A DNA stretch of 14,904 bases from Bacteroidales bacterium UBA1184 (GTDB lineage: Bacteria; Bacteroidota; Bacteroidia; Bacteroidales; ML635J-15). Shown piece by piece: positions 1 through 6,351 of this stretch. The notes below the pieces were generated by a model. That model ran no database searches and was not told where the DNA came from. It saw nothing but the letters and a program-made list of their open reading frames with translations. A program made the position numbers and the translations under genes. Where the stretch lies: NCBI GenBank assembly GCA_002310235.1, contig DBYO01000007.1, forward strand, positions 1 to 14,904, written 5' to 3'. Each line of letters begins with the position of its first letter. The stretch's first letter is position 1.

Positions 1-1
1 G

Positions 2-274
2 ACCGAGGTCGCCGTTTTCGTCGGCCCACTCGTCCCAGATGCGTACTCCGTTGTCGTTCAGGTACTTTATGTTGGTGTCGCCAGCCAGGAACCACAGCAG
101 TTCGTGGATTATCGACTTCAAATGCAACTTCTTGGTTGTGAGGCAGGGAAAACCGTCCTGCAGGTTGAAGCGCATCTGGTGTCCAAAAACGCTTATCGTG
201 CCGGTTCCCGTGCGGTCGCTCTTGCGTACGCCTTCGTCGAGTACGCGCTGTAGTAGGTCGAGATATTGTTTCAT
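2..274 (-). CDS. thyA: Thymidylate synthase ThyA, N-terminal 91 residues (cut by window edge)
   Basis: This gene makes dTMP from dUMP using methylene-tetrahydrofolate, in the cytoplasm. Reading leftward from the ATG at 274, the visible 91 residues align without gaps to the classical ThyA N-terminus. SDRTGTG carries the phosphate-binding Arg21, KKLHLKSIIHELLWFLAGDTN carries Glu58, and IWDEWADENGDLG carries Trp80; all three fall at the numbering of the E. coli enzyme. The catalytic Cys and the rest lie beyond the left edge. The start is fixed by family alignment and by coupling: its ATG shares one base with the TGA of the upstream gene (TGATG), as in translational re-initiation. It is the last visible gene of the nuclease-nupG-unknown-thyA operon. 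A folA gene often follows thyA in this phylum, but that cannot be seen here. Confidence 0.97.
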   Translation of the reverse strand, partial: MKQYLDLLQRVLDEGVRKSDRTGTGTISVFGHQMRFNLQDGFPCLTTKKLHLKSIIHELLWFLAGDTNIKYLNDNGVRIWDEWADENGDLG

Positions 275-684
275 CAGTTGAACAGTTTTTTCTTTTTTCC
301 GTGTGTATGTGCTTTGTGGTGAGGCTTTTCGTCAACGTCGTTGAAATCAGTGAAGTTGCCGTTAAAATCCTCATCCATATCGTCGTCAAAGTCCTCGCTC
401 ATAGGTTGCGACATCGTTATCAGTGGAAGGTATGCTTGTTCTTCCTCGTCCCATGCAATGTCGATATTTAGCACCATTGCATTTTCGATGTATAGTTTGA
501 CGGCCATTTCCCTTTCTTGTTTTGTCGCATGTATTTCAACAAATCTGAACTGGTCAATCAGAGTTTTAAAAACCTTTTGGTAGTCCGATCCGGATAGCAG
601 AATCTTGCTGTCGTAGTCGGGAATAATGGGAAAATCGACCTTTATGGCACTTTCGGGACCTATGTATGTCAATAGGACTTTCAT
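274..684 (-). CDS. Small acidic protein of unknown function between nupG and thyA
   Basis: I do not recognise this 136-residue protein. Residues 1-92 look like a compact alpha/beta domain (MKVLLTYIGPES, then VFKTLIDQFRFVEIHATKQE). Residues 97-119 form a strongly acidic, Phe-containing segment (EDFDDDMDEDFNGN and on). The end is basic and His-rich (HHKAHTHGKKKKLFN). It has no signal peptide or membrane segment, so it is probably cytoplasmic. The ATG at 684 is chosen because it follows the nupG stop codon by one base and has a purine-rich AGAGAG stretch upstream; a longer reading frame would run far back into nupG. Its stop overlaps the thyA start. The position in a nucleoside and dTMP operon suggests a link to nucleotide metabolism, but nothing in the residues shows it. 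An acidic and a basic tail together suggest protein or nucleic-acid binding, which is inference only. Confidence 0.85.
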   Translation of the reverse strand: MKVLLTYIGPESAIKVDFPIIPDYDSKILLSGSDYQKVFKTLIDQFRFVEIHATKQEREMAVKLYIENAMVLNIDIAWDEEEQAYLPLITMSQPMSEDFDDDMDEDFNGNFTDFNDVDEKPHHKAHTHGKKKKLFN

Positions 685-685
685 G

Positions 686-1957
686 TTATTTTGTCTCTCT
701 TTCGTGTTTGTACTTGAAGCAGATTGCGAACAGTACTGCAACTACAAGTGCGTAGCCTGCAAAGATGTACCAGCTTGTCTGCCAGCCGTTCCAAACGTTC
801 ATGGCTCCTTCCTGCGAATATACGAAGTGGTTTACAATAGCTTGTGCGCCCAATGTTCCGATTGTTGCACCTATTCCGTTGGTCATCAGGAAGAAAAGTC
901 CCTGAGCAGAAGAGCGGATTGATGTGTCGGTTTCCTTATCGACGAAGAGCGAACCGCTGATGTTGAAGAAGTCGAATGCCACACCGTAAACTATGCACGA
1001 AAGAATGAACATCCATACTCCCGCACCCGGGTTGCCAAGTCCGAACAGACCGAAACGAAGTACCCAAGCGAACATTGCAATAAGCATAACCTTTTTTATG
1101 CCGAATCGCTTGAGGAAGAACGGAATTAGCAATATGCACAAGGTTTCGGAAATCTGTGACAGCGAAATAAGTATGTTTGCGTGCTGAACACCGAAAGTGT
1201 CTGCATATTCGGTTATGCCGCCGAAACTTGTAAGGAATGGGTTTGCAAATCCGTTTGTTATCTGCAATGAAACGCCAAGCAACATCGAGAAGATGAAGAA
1301 TATAGCCATCTTTTTCTGCTTGAACAGCGAGAATGCGCGAAGTCCGAAAGCGTCAACGAAGGATTTGGATGCAGCCTTGTTGGTCGGGCATTGAGGCATT
1401 GTGAACGAGTATATTGCGAGGACAATGCCAATTCCACCGCTAACTACAAACTGTGCAGCTGTTGGTTGGAATCCGAGCAAATCGACAATCCACATTGTGC
1501 AAATGAAACCGATAGTGCCGAAGATACGAATTGGCGGGAATGCCTTTACCGTGTCAAGTCCGGCCTTGTCGAGAGCGTTGTATGCTACGGAGTTCGATAG
1601 AGCCAAAGTCGGCATGTAGAATGCAACAGCTACGCTGTAAATCGAGAACAAAACGCCAAACTGCACGGCATCGCCAGCCATTATGCCGTACAAGCCTGCG
1701 CAGAGCATTGCTATACCCGAAATTGCGTGGCAAAGACCGAGAGTTTTCTGTGCCTGTATCCATCTGTCGGCGATTATACCCATGAGTGCCGGCATAAATA
1801 TCGAAACAATACCCTGTATTGAGTAGAAGATACCGATTTGTCCGCCCATGTTGTGGTTGAACAGGTAGGTTCCCATGCAGGTTAGGTAGGCTCCCCAGAT
1901 TGCGAACTGGAGAAAATTCATCACGATAAGTCTGAATTTGATTCCGCTGTTATTCAT
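686..1957 (-). CDS. nupG: Nucleoside:H+ symporter NupG (major facilitator superfamily)
   Basis: This inner-membrane permease imports nucleosides with protons, for salvage. At 423 residues it is close to E. coli NupG (418), and many stretches match that protein from memory. Examples are FLQFAIWGAYLT near the N-terminus, FPPIRIFGTIGFI, KKMAIFFIFSMLLG, YGVAFDFFNISGSLFVDKE, SSAQGLFFLMTNG, and a C-terminal IFAGYALVVA followed by FKYKHERETK. About 12 hydrophobic segments are present. The gene overlaps the upstream nuclease gene by 8 bases and is followed one base after its stop by the next start, so it is embedded in a co-transcribed unit ending in thyA. Transport and dTMP synthesis in one unit fits pyrimidine supply. 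The substrate range (purine, pyrimidine or both) cannot be read from the sequence. Confidence 0.96.
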   Translation of the reverse strand: MNNSGIKFRLIVMNFLQFAIWGAYLTCMGTYLFNHNMGGQIGIFYSIQGIVSIFMPALMGIIADRWIQAQKTLGLCHAISGIAMLCAGLYGIMAGDAVQFGVLFSIYSVAVAFYMPTLALSNSVAYNALDKAGLDTVKAFPPIRIFGTIGFICTMWIVDLLGFQPTAAQFVVSGGIGIVLAIYSFTMPQCPTNKAASKSFVDAFGLRAFSLFKQKKMAIFFIFSMLLGVSLQITNGFANPFLTSFGGITEYADTFGVQHANILISLSQISETLCILLIPFFLKRFGIKKVMLIAMFAWVLRFGLFGLGNPGAGVWMFILSCIVYGVAFDFFNISGSLFVDKETDTSIRSSAQGLFFLMTNGIGATIGTLGAQAIVNHFVYSQEGAMNVWNGWQTSWYIFAGYALVVAVLFAICFKYKHERETK

Positions 1958-2531
1958 TTTTATCCTTTTTGTTGTTTCTTGAATTAATTTCGTCCCTGAT
2001 GATAGATGCGTATTCGTAGTCTTCTTCGTCTATCGCGTTTTGCATCAGTTGGTTAAGTGCGTCAATGTCGGCTTCCTTGAGGTTGAAGCAGTAGCGTTCC
2101 GAATTGAGGTATTTCTCGTCTTCGGCGAGTATTACGCCTGCCTTGTCAACGACTTCCGATGTGGTGAAAATGGGGCAGTTGAAGATTAGTGCGAGCGCAA
2201 TGGCATCGGATGTCTTTGTTTCTACAAATTCGTGCTGTTCGCCACGGCTGAAGAATACGCGCGAGTAGAAAATGCCTTCCTCGAACTTGTATATCAGTAC
2301 TTCTTCGGCTGTTATGTCGAACTTACGCATCGAAATAGAGAACACTTCGTGGATTAGCGGACGCGGTGTGTCCATGCTTGTGATTTTCTTTGCTATGGAC
2401 TGCGCTTCGGTGGCGTCGATGACTACTGGGATACGCTTTTTGCTGTGTGCAACCGAGAGCACAACAACATACGCGCCAGTCATGTTGTTGCTGTCGGCAA
2501 GTCCGTTAACCGTCAATTTTATTTGTTCCAT
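1950..2531 (-). CDS. Bifunctional nuclease family protein (DUF151) with C-terminal UVR motif
   Basis: This 193-residue protein has a DUF151/bifunctional-nuclease domain at about residues 1-135. Its signature is RIPVVIDATEAQSIAKKI (33-50) and TKTSDAIALALIFNCPIFTT (105-124), followed by EVVDKAG. Residues 160-184 form a UvrB/UvrC-type helical hairpin motif (LMQNAIDEEDYEYASIIRDEI). Members of this family are described as nucleases active on DNA and RNA, and the UVR motif is a protein-protein contact in excision repair and Clp systems. This two-part architecture is usual in Bacteroidota. The start at 2531 gives the expected family N-terminus (MEQIKLTVNGL). It is the first gene of the operon leading to nupG and thyA, overlapping nupG by 8 bases. 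The cellular role of the bacterial protein in this operon is not established. Confidence 0.92.
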   Translation of the reverse strand: MEQIKLTVNGLADSNNMTGAYVVVLSVAHSKKRIPVVIDATEAQSIAKKITSMDTPRPLIHEVFSISMRKFDITAEEVLIYKFEEGIFYSRVFFSRGEQHEFVETKTSDAIALALIFNCPIFTTSEVVDKAGVILAEDEKYLNSERYCFNLKEADIDALNQLMQNAIDEEDYEYASIIRDEINSRNNKKDKNE

Positions 2532-2539
2532 AGCGATGG

Positions 2540-2547
2540 CAAAAGTA
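2540..2547 (-). promoter_or_regulatory. Candidate -7 element (TACTTTTG) for the nuclease-nupG-thyA operon
   Basis: The minus strand reads TACTTTTG, an exact match to the Bacteroidota -7 consensus TAnnTTTG. Only 8 bases lie between it and the ATG at 2531, so if it is used the transcript would be almost leaderless. No TTTG is found at the usual -33 spacing. It may be a chance match. Confidence 0.4.
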
Positions 2548-2629
2548 ATAATAATTTACGAGATTTGAGGATTTGATAATTTGATGATTCAATAATTTGA
2601 AAATTTGTATGTTTTCTTGTTTGTGGTTG

Positions 2630-2649
2630 AGACGCAAAATTTTGCGTCT
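2630..2649 (+). repeat. Interspersed palindrome, copy 1 (perfect)
   Basis: AGACGCAAAATTTTGCGTCT is a perfect 20-bp palindrome. It is preceded by TTG and followed by GTACAATTT. It lies between the nuclease start and the 3' end of the next minus-strand gene. The asymmetric flanks (TTG left, GTAC right) give it a direction, plus here. No U-tract follows on the minus strand, so it is not a plain intrinsic terminator for the minus-strand gene. Confidence 0.93.
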
Positions 2650-2751
2650 GTACAATTTAGATATAATTTTTAATTCTCCTTTCTTTTGTTTTTTAGCCTT
2701 TTTCAGTCGCTTTGCCGTTCTGCCCTTTAGAGCACTCAAAACATTTCATCT

Positions 2752-2773
2752 AGCGCGTGCAAAGCATTGCGCT
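2752..2773 (-). terminator. Possible hairpin after the thioredoxin-like lipoprotein gene
   Basis: Arms AGCGC (2752-2756) and GCGCT (2769-2773), with an inner TGC/GCA pairing, form an imperfect stem two bases beyond the TAG stop. No T-tract follows on the minus strand, so termination is uncertain. Confidence 0.3.
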
Positions 2774-2774
2774 G

Positions 2775-3401
2775 CTATTTCTCCAATATGCTGAAAATCT
2801 TGTCCGTGTTTACATATAGGACATTTATTTTCTTGTCGGGGAAACGCTTCTGGTAATCCTGTATTTCGCGGATTAGGATTTTGCTTTGCCTGTTCATAAA
2901 TACCGACCAGAACAAAATTATGTTGTAGTCGGCATTGTTGTAATAATCAAAGGAATGGCAATCGTTACTTATTGGTGTCAAATATTTCAAATCCTTGCAA
3001 AACAGAATGCAGGTATCAACTTCAACGGTGAAATTTGGTGGAATAGTGTTTAGTTGACCGCGCTTGTTCCATTTCAGGTTCGGGAAACCACCAGCAGTAC
3101 AATTCAGTTGCAATGATAACAGTGTGTCGGTTCTTTGGTAGAATCTGATTTGTAAGGGTTGCATAAGGTTATTGCGCAGCAAGGTGTCGTTTTTACACAA
3201 TTGTAAAATGTCAAGCATATAGGTCGTGTCCAAAATGTAGGAATCGCTATTTGGTATTCCGAACTTGCTGGCATAGGCGGTTATTTCCTCCAAATCATAG
3301 TCGTAAGGCTGCTTTACGCCCATAATCTTGTACATCAAGGCAGAGCAACTTGAAAACAACAATCCAAGGAACAGGCAGGTGACTATTAGTCTTGCTTTCA
3401 T
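2775..3401 (-). CDS. Lipoprotein with thioredoxin-like fold lacking CxxC
   Basis: This is a 208-residue predicted lipoprotein, exported and anchored to a membrane by Cys19 (signal MKARLIVTCLFLGLLFSSC). The ATG at 3401 is chosen because it begins a proper signal peptide and lies 22 bases after a -7 promoter element; the longer reading frame upstream would cover that promoter. The middle contains QPLQIRFYQRTDTLLSLQLN and a conserved-looking AGGFPNLKWN. Residues 157-200 (ADYNIILFWSVFMNRQSK, then EIQDYQKRFPDKKINVLYVNTD) have the strand-active-site-helix-strand pattern of TlpA-like thioredoxin folds. VFMNRQ replaces the WCxxC redox motif, so a thiol-disulfide activity is unlikely. I infer a binding or structural role. 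The gene stands alone, with its own promoter and a hairpin just past its stop. Confidence 0.85.
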   Translation of the reverse strand: MKARLIVTCLFLGLLFSSCSALMYKIMGVKQPYDYDLEEITAYASKFGIPNSDSYILDTTYMLDILQLCKNDTLLRNNLMQPLQIRFYQRTDTLLSLQLNCTAGGFPNLKWNKRGQLNTIPPNFTVEVDTCILFCKDLKYLTPISNDCHSFDYYNNADYNIILFWSVFMNRQSKILIREIQDYQKRFPDKKINVLYVNTDKIFSILEK

Positions 3402-3423
3402 TTTGTTTGCAGAAAAGTTGTTG

Positions 3424-3453
3424 CAAAAATAATCAAACTTGTCATTTCGCAAA
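3424..3453 (-). promoter_or_regulatory. Bacteroidota-type promoter for the lipoprotein at 3401
   Basis: On the minus strand, TTTG (3453-3450) is followed after 18 bases by TATTTTTG (3431-3424). These match the -33 TTTG and -7 TAnnTTTG consensus with spacing just under the usual 19-21. The -33 box uses the end of the T-tract of the terminator just upstream. The 22-base distance to the ATG supports the chosen start. Confidence 0.65.
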
Positions 3454-3476
3454 AAAAGGACGGCTTTTGACCGTCC
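3451..3476 (-). terminator. Rho-independent terminator of the four-helix membrane protein gene
   Basis: On the minus strand GGACGG, a 7-base loop and CCGTCC form a perfect 6-bp GC-rich stem followed by seven T. It lies about 20 bases after the stop codon at 3496, in the right orientation for that gene. Confidence 0.85.
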
Positions 3477-3495
3477 CAATTTGTGTGTTTCTGAA

Positions 3496-3861
3496 TTAAT
3501 TTCCTGATTTTTTCATCCTGATGGCGACGCCCATGCTCGATACGCCGTGTGCAATTAGGAAAATGTAGGTTGAAATATAAATCCAAACCGTATTGTCGGT
3601 GAATTTTTCCGTTGGGCAGAAATACAAGTATGCCGCTACCAGTAACCATATACAAGCGCAGATAATGTTGGTTGACCTAGCGAATTTCTTTGCCTTTTCC
3701 GACATTTCATCCTTTGTCTTTATGAACAATGCAATGATTACCCATAGTCCAAGACATAACAATGCAACACCCCAAAATTTAGGTTCGCAAAGAAGTACCG
3801 CAGCAAAACCACCTGCACCGATAAGCAGTTCAACAATTCCTGATGCTAATTTCTTTTTCAT
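3496..3861 (-). CDS. Small integral membrane protein, four predicted helices
   Basis: This 121-residue protein is not recognised. It has four hydrophobic segments at about residues 8-24 (GIVELLIGAGGFAAVLL), 28-47 (FWGVALLCLGLWVIIALFI), 65-82 (NIICACIWLLVAAYLYF) and 92-112 (VWIYISTYIFLIAHGVSSMGV). A charged cytoplasmic-type loop (KTKDEMSEKAKKFARS) separates helices 2 and 3, and the tail is positive. It resembles the many small DUF308/HdeD-like or DUF4870-like membrane proteins in general form, but I see no family signature. The start at 3861 is the only plausible ATG. It lies 38 bases after a -7 promoter element, and the gene ends in a clear terminator, so it is a single-gene unit. Confidence 0.8.
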   Translation of the reverse strand: MKKKLASGIVELLIGAGGFAAVLLCEPKFWGVALLCLGLWVIIALFIKTKDEMSEKAKKFARSTNIICACIWLLVAAYLYFCPTEKFTDNTVWIYISTYIFLIAHGVSSMGVAIRMKKSGN

Positions 3862-3899
3862 TCTGATTTCTTTTTTAGTTAATAATAATTTTAACGAAG

Positions 3900-3907
3900 C
3901 AAATGTA
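3900..3907 (-). promoter_or_regulatory. -7 promoter element (TACATTTG) for the membrane protein at 3861
   Basis: The minus strand reads TACATTTG, an exact TAnnTTTG match, 38 bases before the ATG. A TTTG lies 12 bases further upstream, too close for a standard -33 box, so only the -7 element is supported. Confidence 0.5.
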
Positions 3908-4060
3908 GTAATTTGTAGTCAAAATAATGTATTTGGTGAGTTTTTTTGTTTGGTTGTATATTGTTGTAAATCAAAGGGTTATGTCTCGGTTTTGCAGAAA
4001 TGAAAGAATTTTTGCTGCAGTTTTGTTTGTTATCAACGCCCCATAAAGTCAATATTTTTC

Positions 4061-4076
4061 GTCTGAATTAGCAGAC
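4061..4076 (-). terminator. Weak hairpin downstream of the CarboxypepD-like gene
   Basis: GTCTG and CAGAC arms with a 6-base loop are followed on the minus strand by GAAAAATATT. The 5-bp stem and lack of a U-run make this a weak candidate. The 269-base gap 3862-4130 otherwise holds the palindrome at 4096 and a promoter near its left end. Confidence 0.25.
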
Positions 4077-4095
4077 AAGGCACAAAAAGTTGTTG

Positions 4096-4115
4096 AGACG
4101 CAAAATTTTGCGTCT
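4096..4115 (+). repeat. Interspersed palindrome, copy 2 (perfect)
   Basis: AGACGCAAAATTTTGCGTCT is identical to copy 1, again with TTG on the left and GTAC on the right. It lies 15 bases past the 3' end of the minus-strand gene at 4131. Confidence 0.93.
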
Positions 4116-4130
4116 GTACTATTATAATCC

Positions 4131-5282
4131 TCATTTTCCCCCAAGCATTTTCGGTTTTATCCAAAACATATTTTTCAGTTCGTCCAACGACAAACCAGCC
4201 CATCGGTCGCAGTCCTTACCATCAAAATATTTGAAATAGGAAGCGTCCATGTGATTGTAACATTCGCTTTCTTCAAGTCGTACAACATTGTCGAAATTGA
4301 ACGATACATTTTCGTATGTGCAATATTTTTGCCTGTGCATCACTCGTTTGCCTATCTTGTAGTGCTGGTCTTCAAGTACACTCGAAAAACGCATAAGCAG
4401 ACGGTTGCCCACATACGCATACTGGCTGTGGTCAGTCTCGTAGCAGTCGAAAAACCTGTATTTTGCTTTAGAAGACACAATATTTTGCTTACTACGACTT
4501 GAATATGAAAGCGGAATGCCACGAACCGTGTCGAACACTATCTGCGCATAGTCAAACAGACTTTCCTGCGACTTTTTCATCGGTGTTACAACCACGCCTA
4601 TGGTGTCCTTGCCAAAACACTCGGCAATTTCGTAGTTGTATTTGTCGCAATTCTTTTCCACCAACAAGCGTTTGTACGTATTCAAGTCAAGAAGTTTTGC
4701 AACATAGATTATATTTGGTGGGGATACTCCTAAATTGTTGCACGAGTACGACTTTTCGCCGATAACCTTGCATTGGAAAACGCCTTCGCTGTAGTTGTTG
4801 TATGTTAGCAGTGTGATTTCGTGTATGTTGCGTATTGTGTCGTTTTCAACAATCAACTGTCTGAATACAGTTGTTGTGTTGAATGCAGGCAAGTTCCTGC
4901 TAATCCGAATAATGGAATCGTACTTGTGTGCTATCTGGCAGTATGTAAACGGATACACATCGACATCCTGCAAGGTTTCGGCAAATGGTGACAGTTCGCA
5001 AACGGCGGTCTTTCCATCAAGGAAATCTTTTGCAGGCAATGGTTTCACAGAATAGCCGAGGTAAGAGAATACCAAAGTGTCGGACTTGGACAGGTTTTTG
5101 CGCAAAAGCTCAAAACGCCCGGTAGAATCGGTAATTGCGCCAATGCTTTTGCCCTTCACCGAGATGTTTGCGTACATCAGTGGCTGCTTGGTTTCGCTAT
5201 CGACAACAGTGCCGGTAATGTTCTGCGAAAAAGCGCAGAATGTGGAGAGGATGAATGAAATGAATAGAATTGAGTTTCTCAT
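4131..5282 (-). CDS. Secreted protein with N-terminal CarboxypepD-regulatory-like domain
   Basis: This is a 383-residue exported protein. Residues 1-19 are a Sec signal peptide (MRNSILFISFILSTFCAFS). Residues 20-100 form a carboxypeptidase D regulatory-like beta domain: NITGTVVDSETKQPLMYANI, GKSIGAITDSTGRFEL and VFSYLGYSV are its hallmark strands, the same domain that begins SusC-type receptors. There is no TonB-box, plug or 22-strand barrel afterward. The remaining 280 residues (YDSIIRISRNLPAF, then FRQLIVENDTIRNI) resemble the all-beta tails of Bacteroidota proteins of unknown function that carry this domain. It is therefore probably a periplasmic or outer-membrane-associated protein, not a transporter. 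Several Cys residues are scattered through it. It stands alone, flanked on both sides by repeat-rich gaps. Confidence 0.85.
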   Translation of the reverse strand: MRNSILFISFILSTFCAFSQNITGTVVDSETKQPLMYANISVKGKSIGAITDSTGRFELLRKNLSKSDTLVFSYLGYSVKPLPAKDFLDGKTAVCELSPFAETLQDVDVYPFTYCQIAHKYDSIIRISRNLPAFNTTTVFRQLIVENDTIRNIHEITLLTYNNYSEGVFQCKVIGEKSYSCNNLGVSPPNIIYVAKLLDLNTYKRLLVEKNCDKYNYEIAECFGKDTIGVVVTPMKKSQESLFDYAQIVFDTVRGIPLSYSSRSKQNIVSSKAKYRFFDCYETDHSQYAYVGNRLLMRFSSVLEDQHYKIGKRVMHRQKYCTYENVSFNFDNVVRLEESECYNHMDASYFKYFDGKDCDRWAGLSLDELKNMFWIKPKMLGGK

Positions 5283-5593
5283 GGTTTCTAAGTTTTTATG
5301 GCTGACGCCGTTTGGTGTTTCACGTTTCTTGTTTCTAAGTTTCTCGCTACGCTGTTTCTAAGTTTAGCTTACGCTGAGCTAAAGGTTAACTTCGTTGAGG
5401 GCTGCGCCGTTCTATGGCTGACGCCGTTTCAATGGCTTCGCCGTTTCTTGTTTCACGTTTCTGAGTTTCTATGGCTTCTCCGTTTCTTGTTGCGTCGTGG
5501 CGCGCCGCGACTGTACTAAATTTAATGTATATAAATTCCTTGGTTTCAAGTTGTTCAATGTTTAATGTTCAAAGTTCAATGGTTTCTTGGTTG
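5283..5593. repeat. Repeat-rich intergenic zone with GGC-NNN-GCC mini-hairpins
   Basis: No gene is seen here; the open frames only translate repeats. Short GTTTCTAAGTTTC / GTTTCACGTTTC words alternate with 16-bp units of the form ATGGCnnnnCCGTTT. These are ATGGCTGACGCCGTTT at 5298 and 5414, ATGGCTTCGCCGTTTC at 5432, and ATGGCTTCTCCGTTTC at 5471. Most units carry GGC/GCC arms. Similar tiny stems occur at CTCGCTACGCTG and AGCTTACGCTGAGCT. The right part is AT-rich (ttcaagttgttcaatg type). No TAnnTTTG promoter for the gene ending at 5282 was found. Confidence 0.75.
5494..5511 (+). repeat. GC-rich near-palindrome followed by TGTAC
   Basis: GTCGTGGCGCGCCGCGAC is an 18-bp palindrome with one mismatch. 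It is followed by TGTAC, the same tail that follows most AGACGC palindromes here, so it may be a GC-rich member of the same family. The GC content stands out from the AT-rich surroundings. Confidence 0.7.
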
Positions 5594-5613
5594 AGAGGCA
5601 AAATTTTGCGTCT
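5594..5613 (+). repeat. Interspersed palindrome, copy 3 (one mismatch)
   Basis: AGAGGCAAAATTTTGCGTCT has one mismatch in the left arm. TTG precedes it and GTACATTTTAG follows. It lies just past the 3' end of the lipoprotein gene at 5631. Confidence 0.9.
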
Positions 5614-5630
5614 GTACATTTTAGATTATT

Positions 5631-6269
5631 TTATGGTTGTTTTAATGTTGTTTGAGATGTTGCTACCGAATCGAGATAATTTTTGAAGGCAATGTACCTT
5701 TCTTCATTGACAATCGGTTCTTCAAATGTTGTTATTCTTATAATAGAATCGTTTACTATTATTACCAGCATGGACGAATGATCTCTTGGTGGATTGTTGG
5801 CGTGGAATAAATTGCGTAGCGACGACCTTAGTCCAACTATACTGTCGTACATAGGATATTCAAGAGTTATTAGTTTTCGGTATTTTTCCGGGTCAAGTCC
5901 CGATTTCTTTGTGCATTTTGTTTCGACTTGAACATCAAGGCCGTGAGCAACTTGCTTTGGACTGTAGTTTGTTACAGCCACCCATTCATATTCATCTTTT
6001 GTTTCTCGGTACAGTCTATTTTGATATGGCACTTCCGCATATCTCACTCCGCAATACGGGTCAAAAATGTCTATGCAATATTTTTTTGTCGGGTCAACAG
6101 TAAATCCCTTATCGCCAAGATACTCATTTATTATTTCTGATGGCTTTTTGTCAGGACTCATCTTATAATTTTCTACTTTTTCCCATTCGGCAGTCAAGAT
6201 GTATATTTTGCAACCGCCAATTGCAAGGCAGGAAAATGTCAGGGCGTATAGAAGTAATTTTTTCATCAT
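5631..6269 (-). CDS. Lipoprotein of unknown function
   Basis: This 212-residue predicted lipoprotein has signal MMKKLLLYALTFSCLAIGGC, with Cys20 as the lipid site after a good AIGG lipobox. The mature part is soluble, with no further membrane segments: VENYKMSPDKKPSEIINEYLGDKGF, YCIDIFDPYCGVRYAEVPY, then SSMLVIIVNDSIIRITTFEEP. I recognise no family. Either of the first two ATGs (6269, 6266) could be used. A palindromic repeat sits only 15 bases upstream of the start and may lie in the leader or promoter. The last codons (about TSQTTLKQP and stop) are encoded by DNA of the TTGTTTGAGATGG repeat type that otherwise occurs between genes, so the C-terminus may have been replaced or extended by a repeat. 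Confidence 0.8.
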   Translation of the reverse strand: MMKKLLLYALTFSCLAIGGCKIYILTAEWEKVENYKMSPDKKPSEIINEYLGDKGFTVDPTKKYCIDIFDPYCGVRYAEVPYQNRLYRETKDEYEWVAVTNYSPKQVAHGLDVQVETKCTKKSGLDPEKYRKLITLEYPMYDSIVGLRSSLRNLFHANNPPRDHSSMLVIIVNDSIIRITTFEEPIVNEERYIAFKNYLDSVATSQTTLKQP

Positions 6270-6283
6270 TGTTTACTCTGTTG

Positions 6284-6303
6284 AGACACAAAATTTTGCG
6301 TCT
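6284..6303 (+). repeat. Interspersed palindrome, copy 4 (one mismatch)
   Basis: AGACACAAAATTTTGCGTCT, with TTG to the left and TTAC instead of GTAC to the right. It lies 15 bases upstream of a minus-strand start codon. On that strand its core contains AAATTTTG, one base from the TAnnTTTG promoter element, so it could contribute to expression. Confidence 0.9.
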
Positions 6304-6351
6304 TTACTTTAAAGTTAGTTGATAATTCGATGATTCGGTACAGATTCATTC

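Noticed and set aside
2630..2649. Palindrome as intrinsic terminator of the minus-strand gene at 2775
   Set aside because: No U-tract follows the stem on the minus strand, it lies over 120 bases past the stop, and the same sequence also occurs upstream of starts.
3593..4003. Plus-strand open frame of 136 codons
   Set aside because: It is antisense to the four-helix membrane protein, which has a clear promoter, terminator and membrane topology on the minus strand.
4131..5282. TonB-dependent receptor or SusC homolog
   Set aside because: Only the CarboxypepD-regulatory-like domain is shared. The protein is far too short, and there is no plug domain and no neighbouring SusD.
5298..5519. Plus-strand open frame of 73 codons
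   Set aside because: It translates the mini-hairpin and GTTTC repeats; the low-complexity, Phe/Leu-rich product has no start signal or family.
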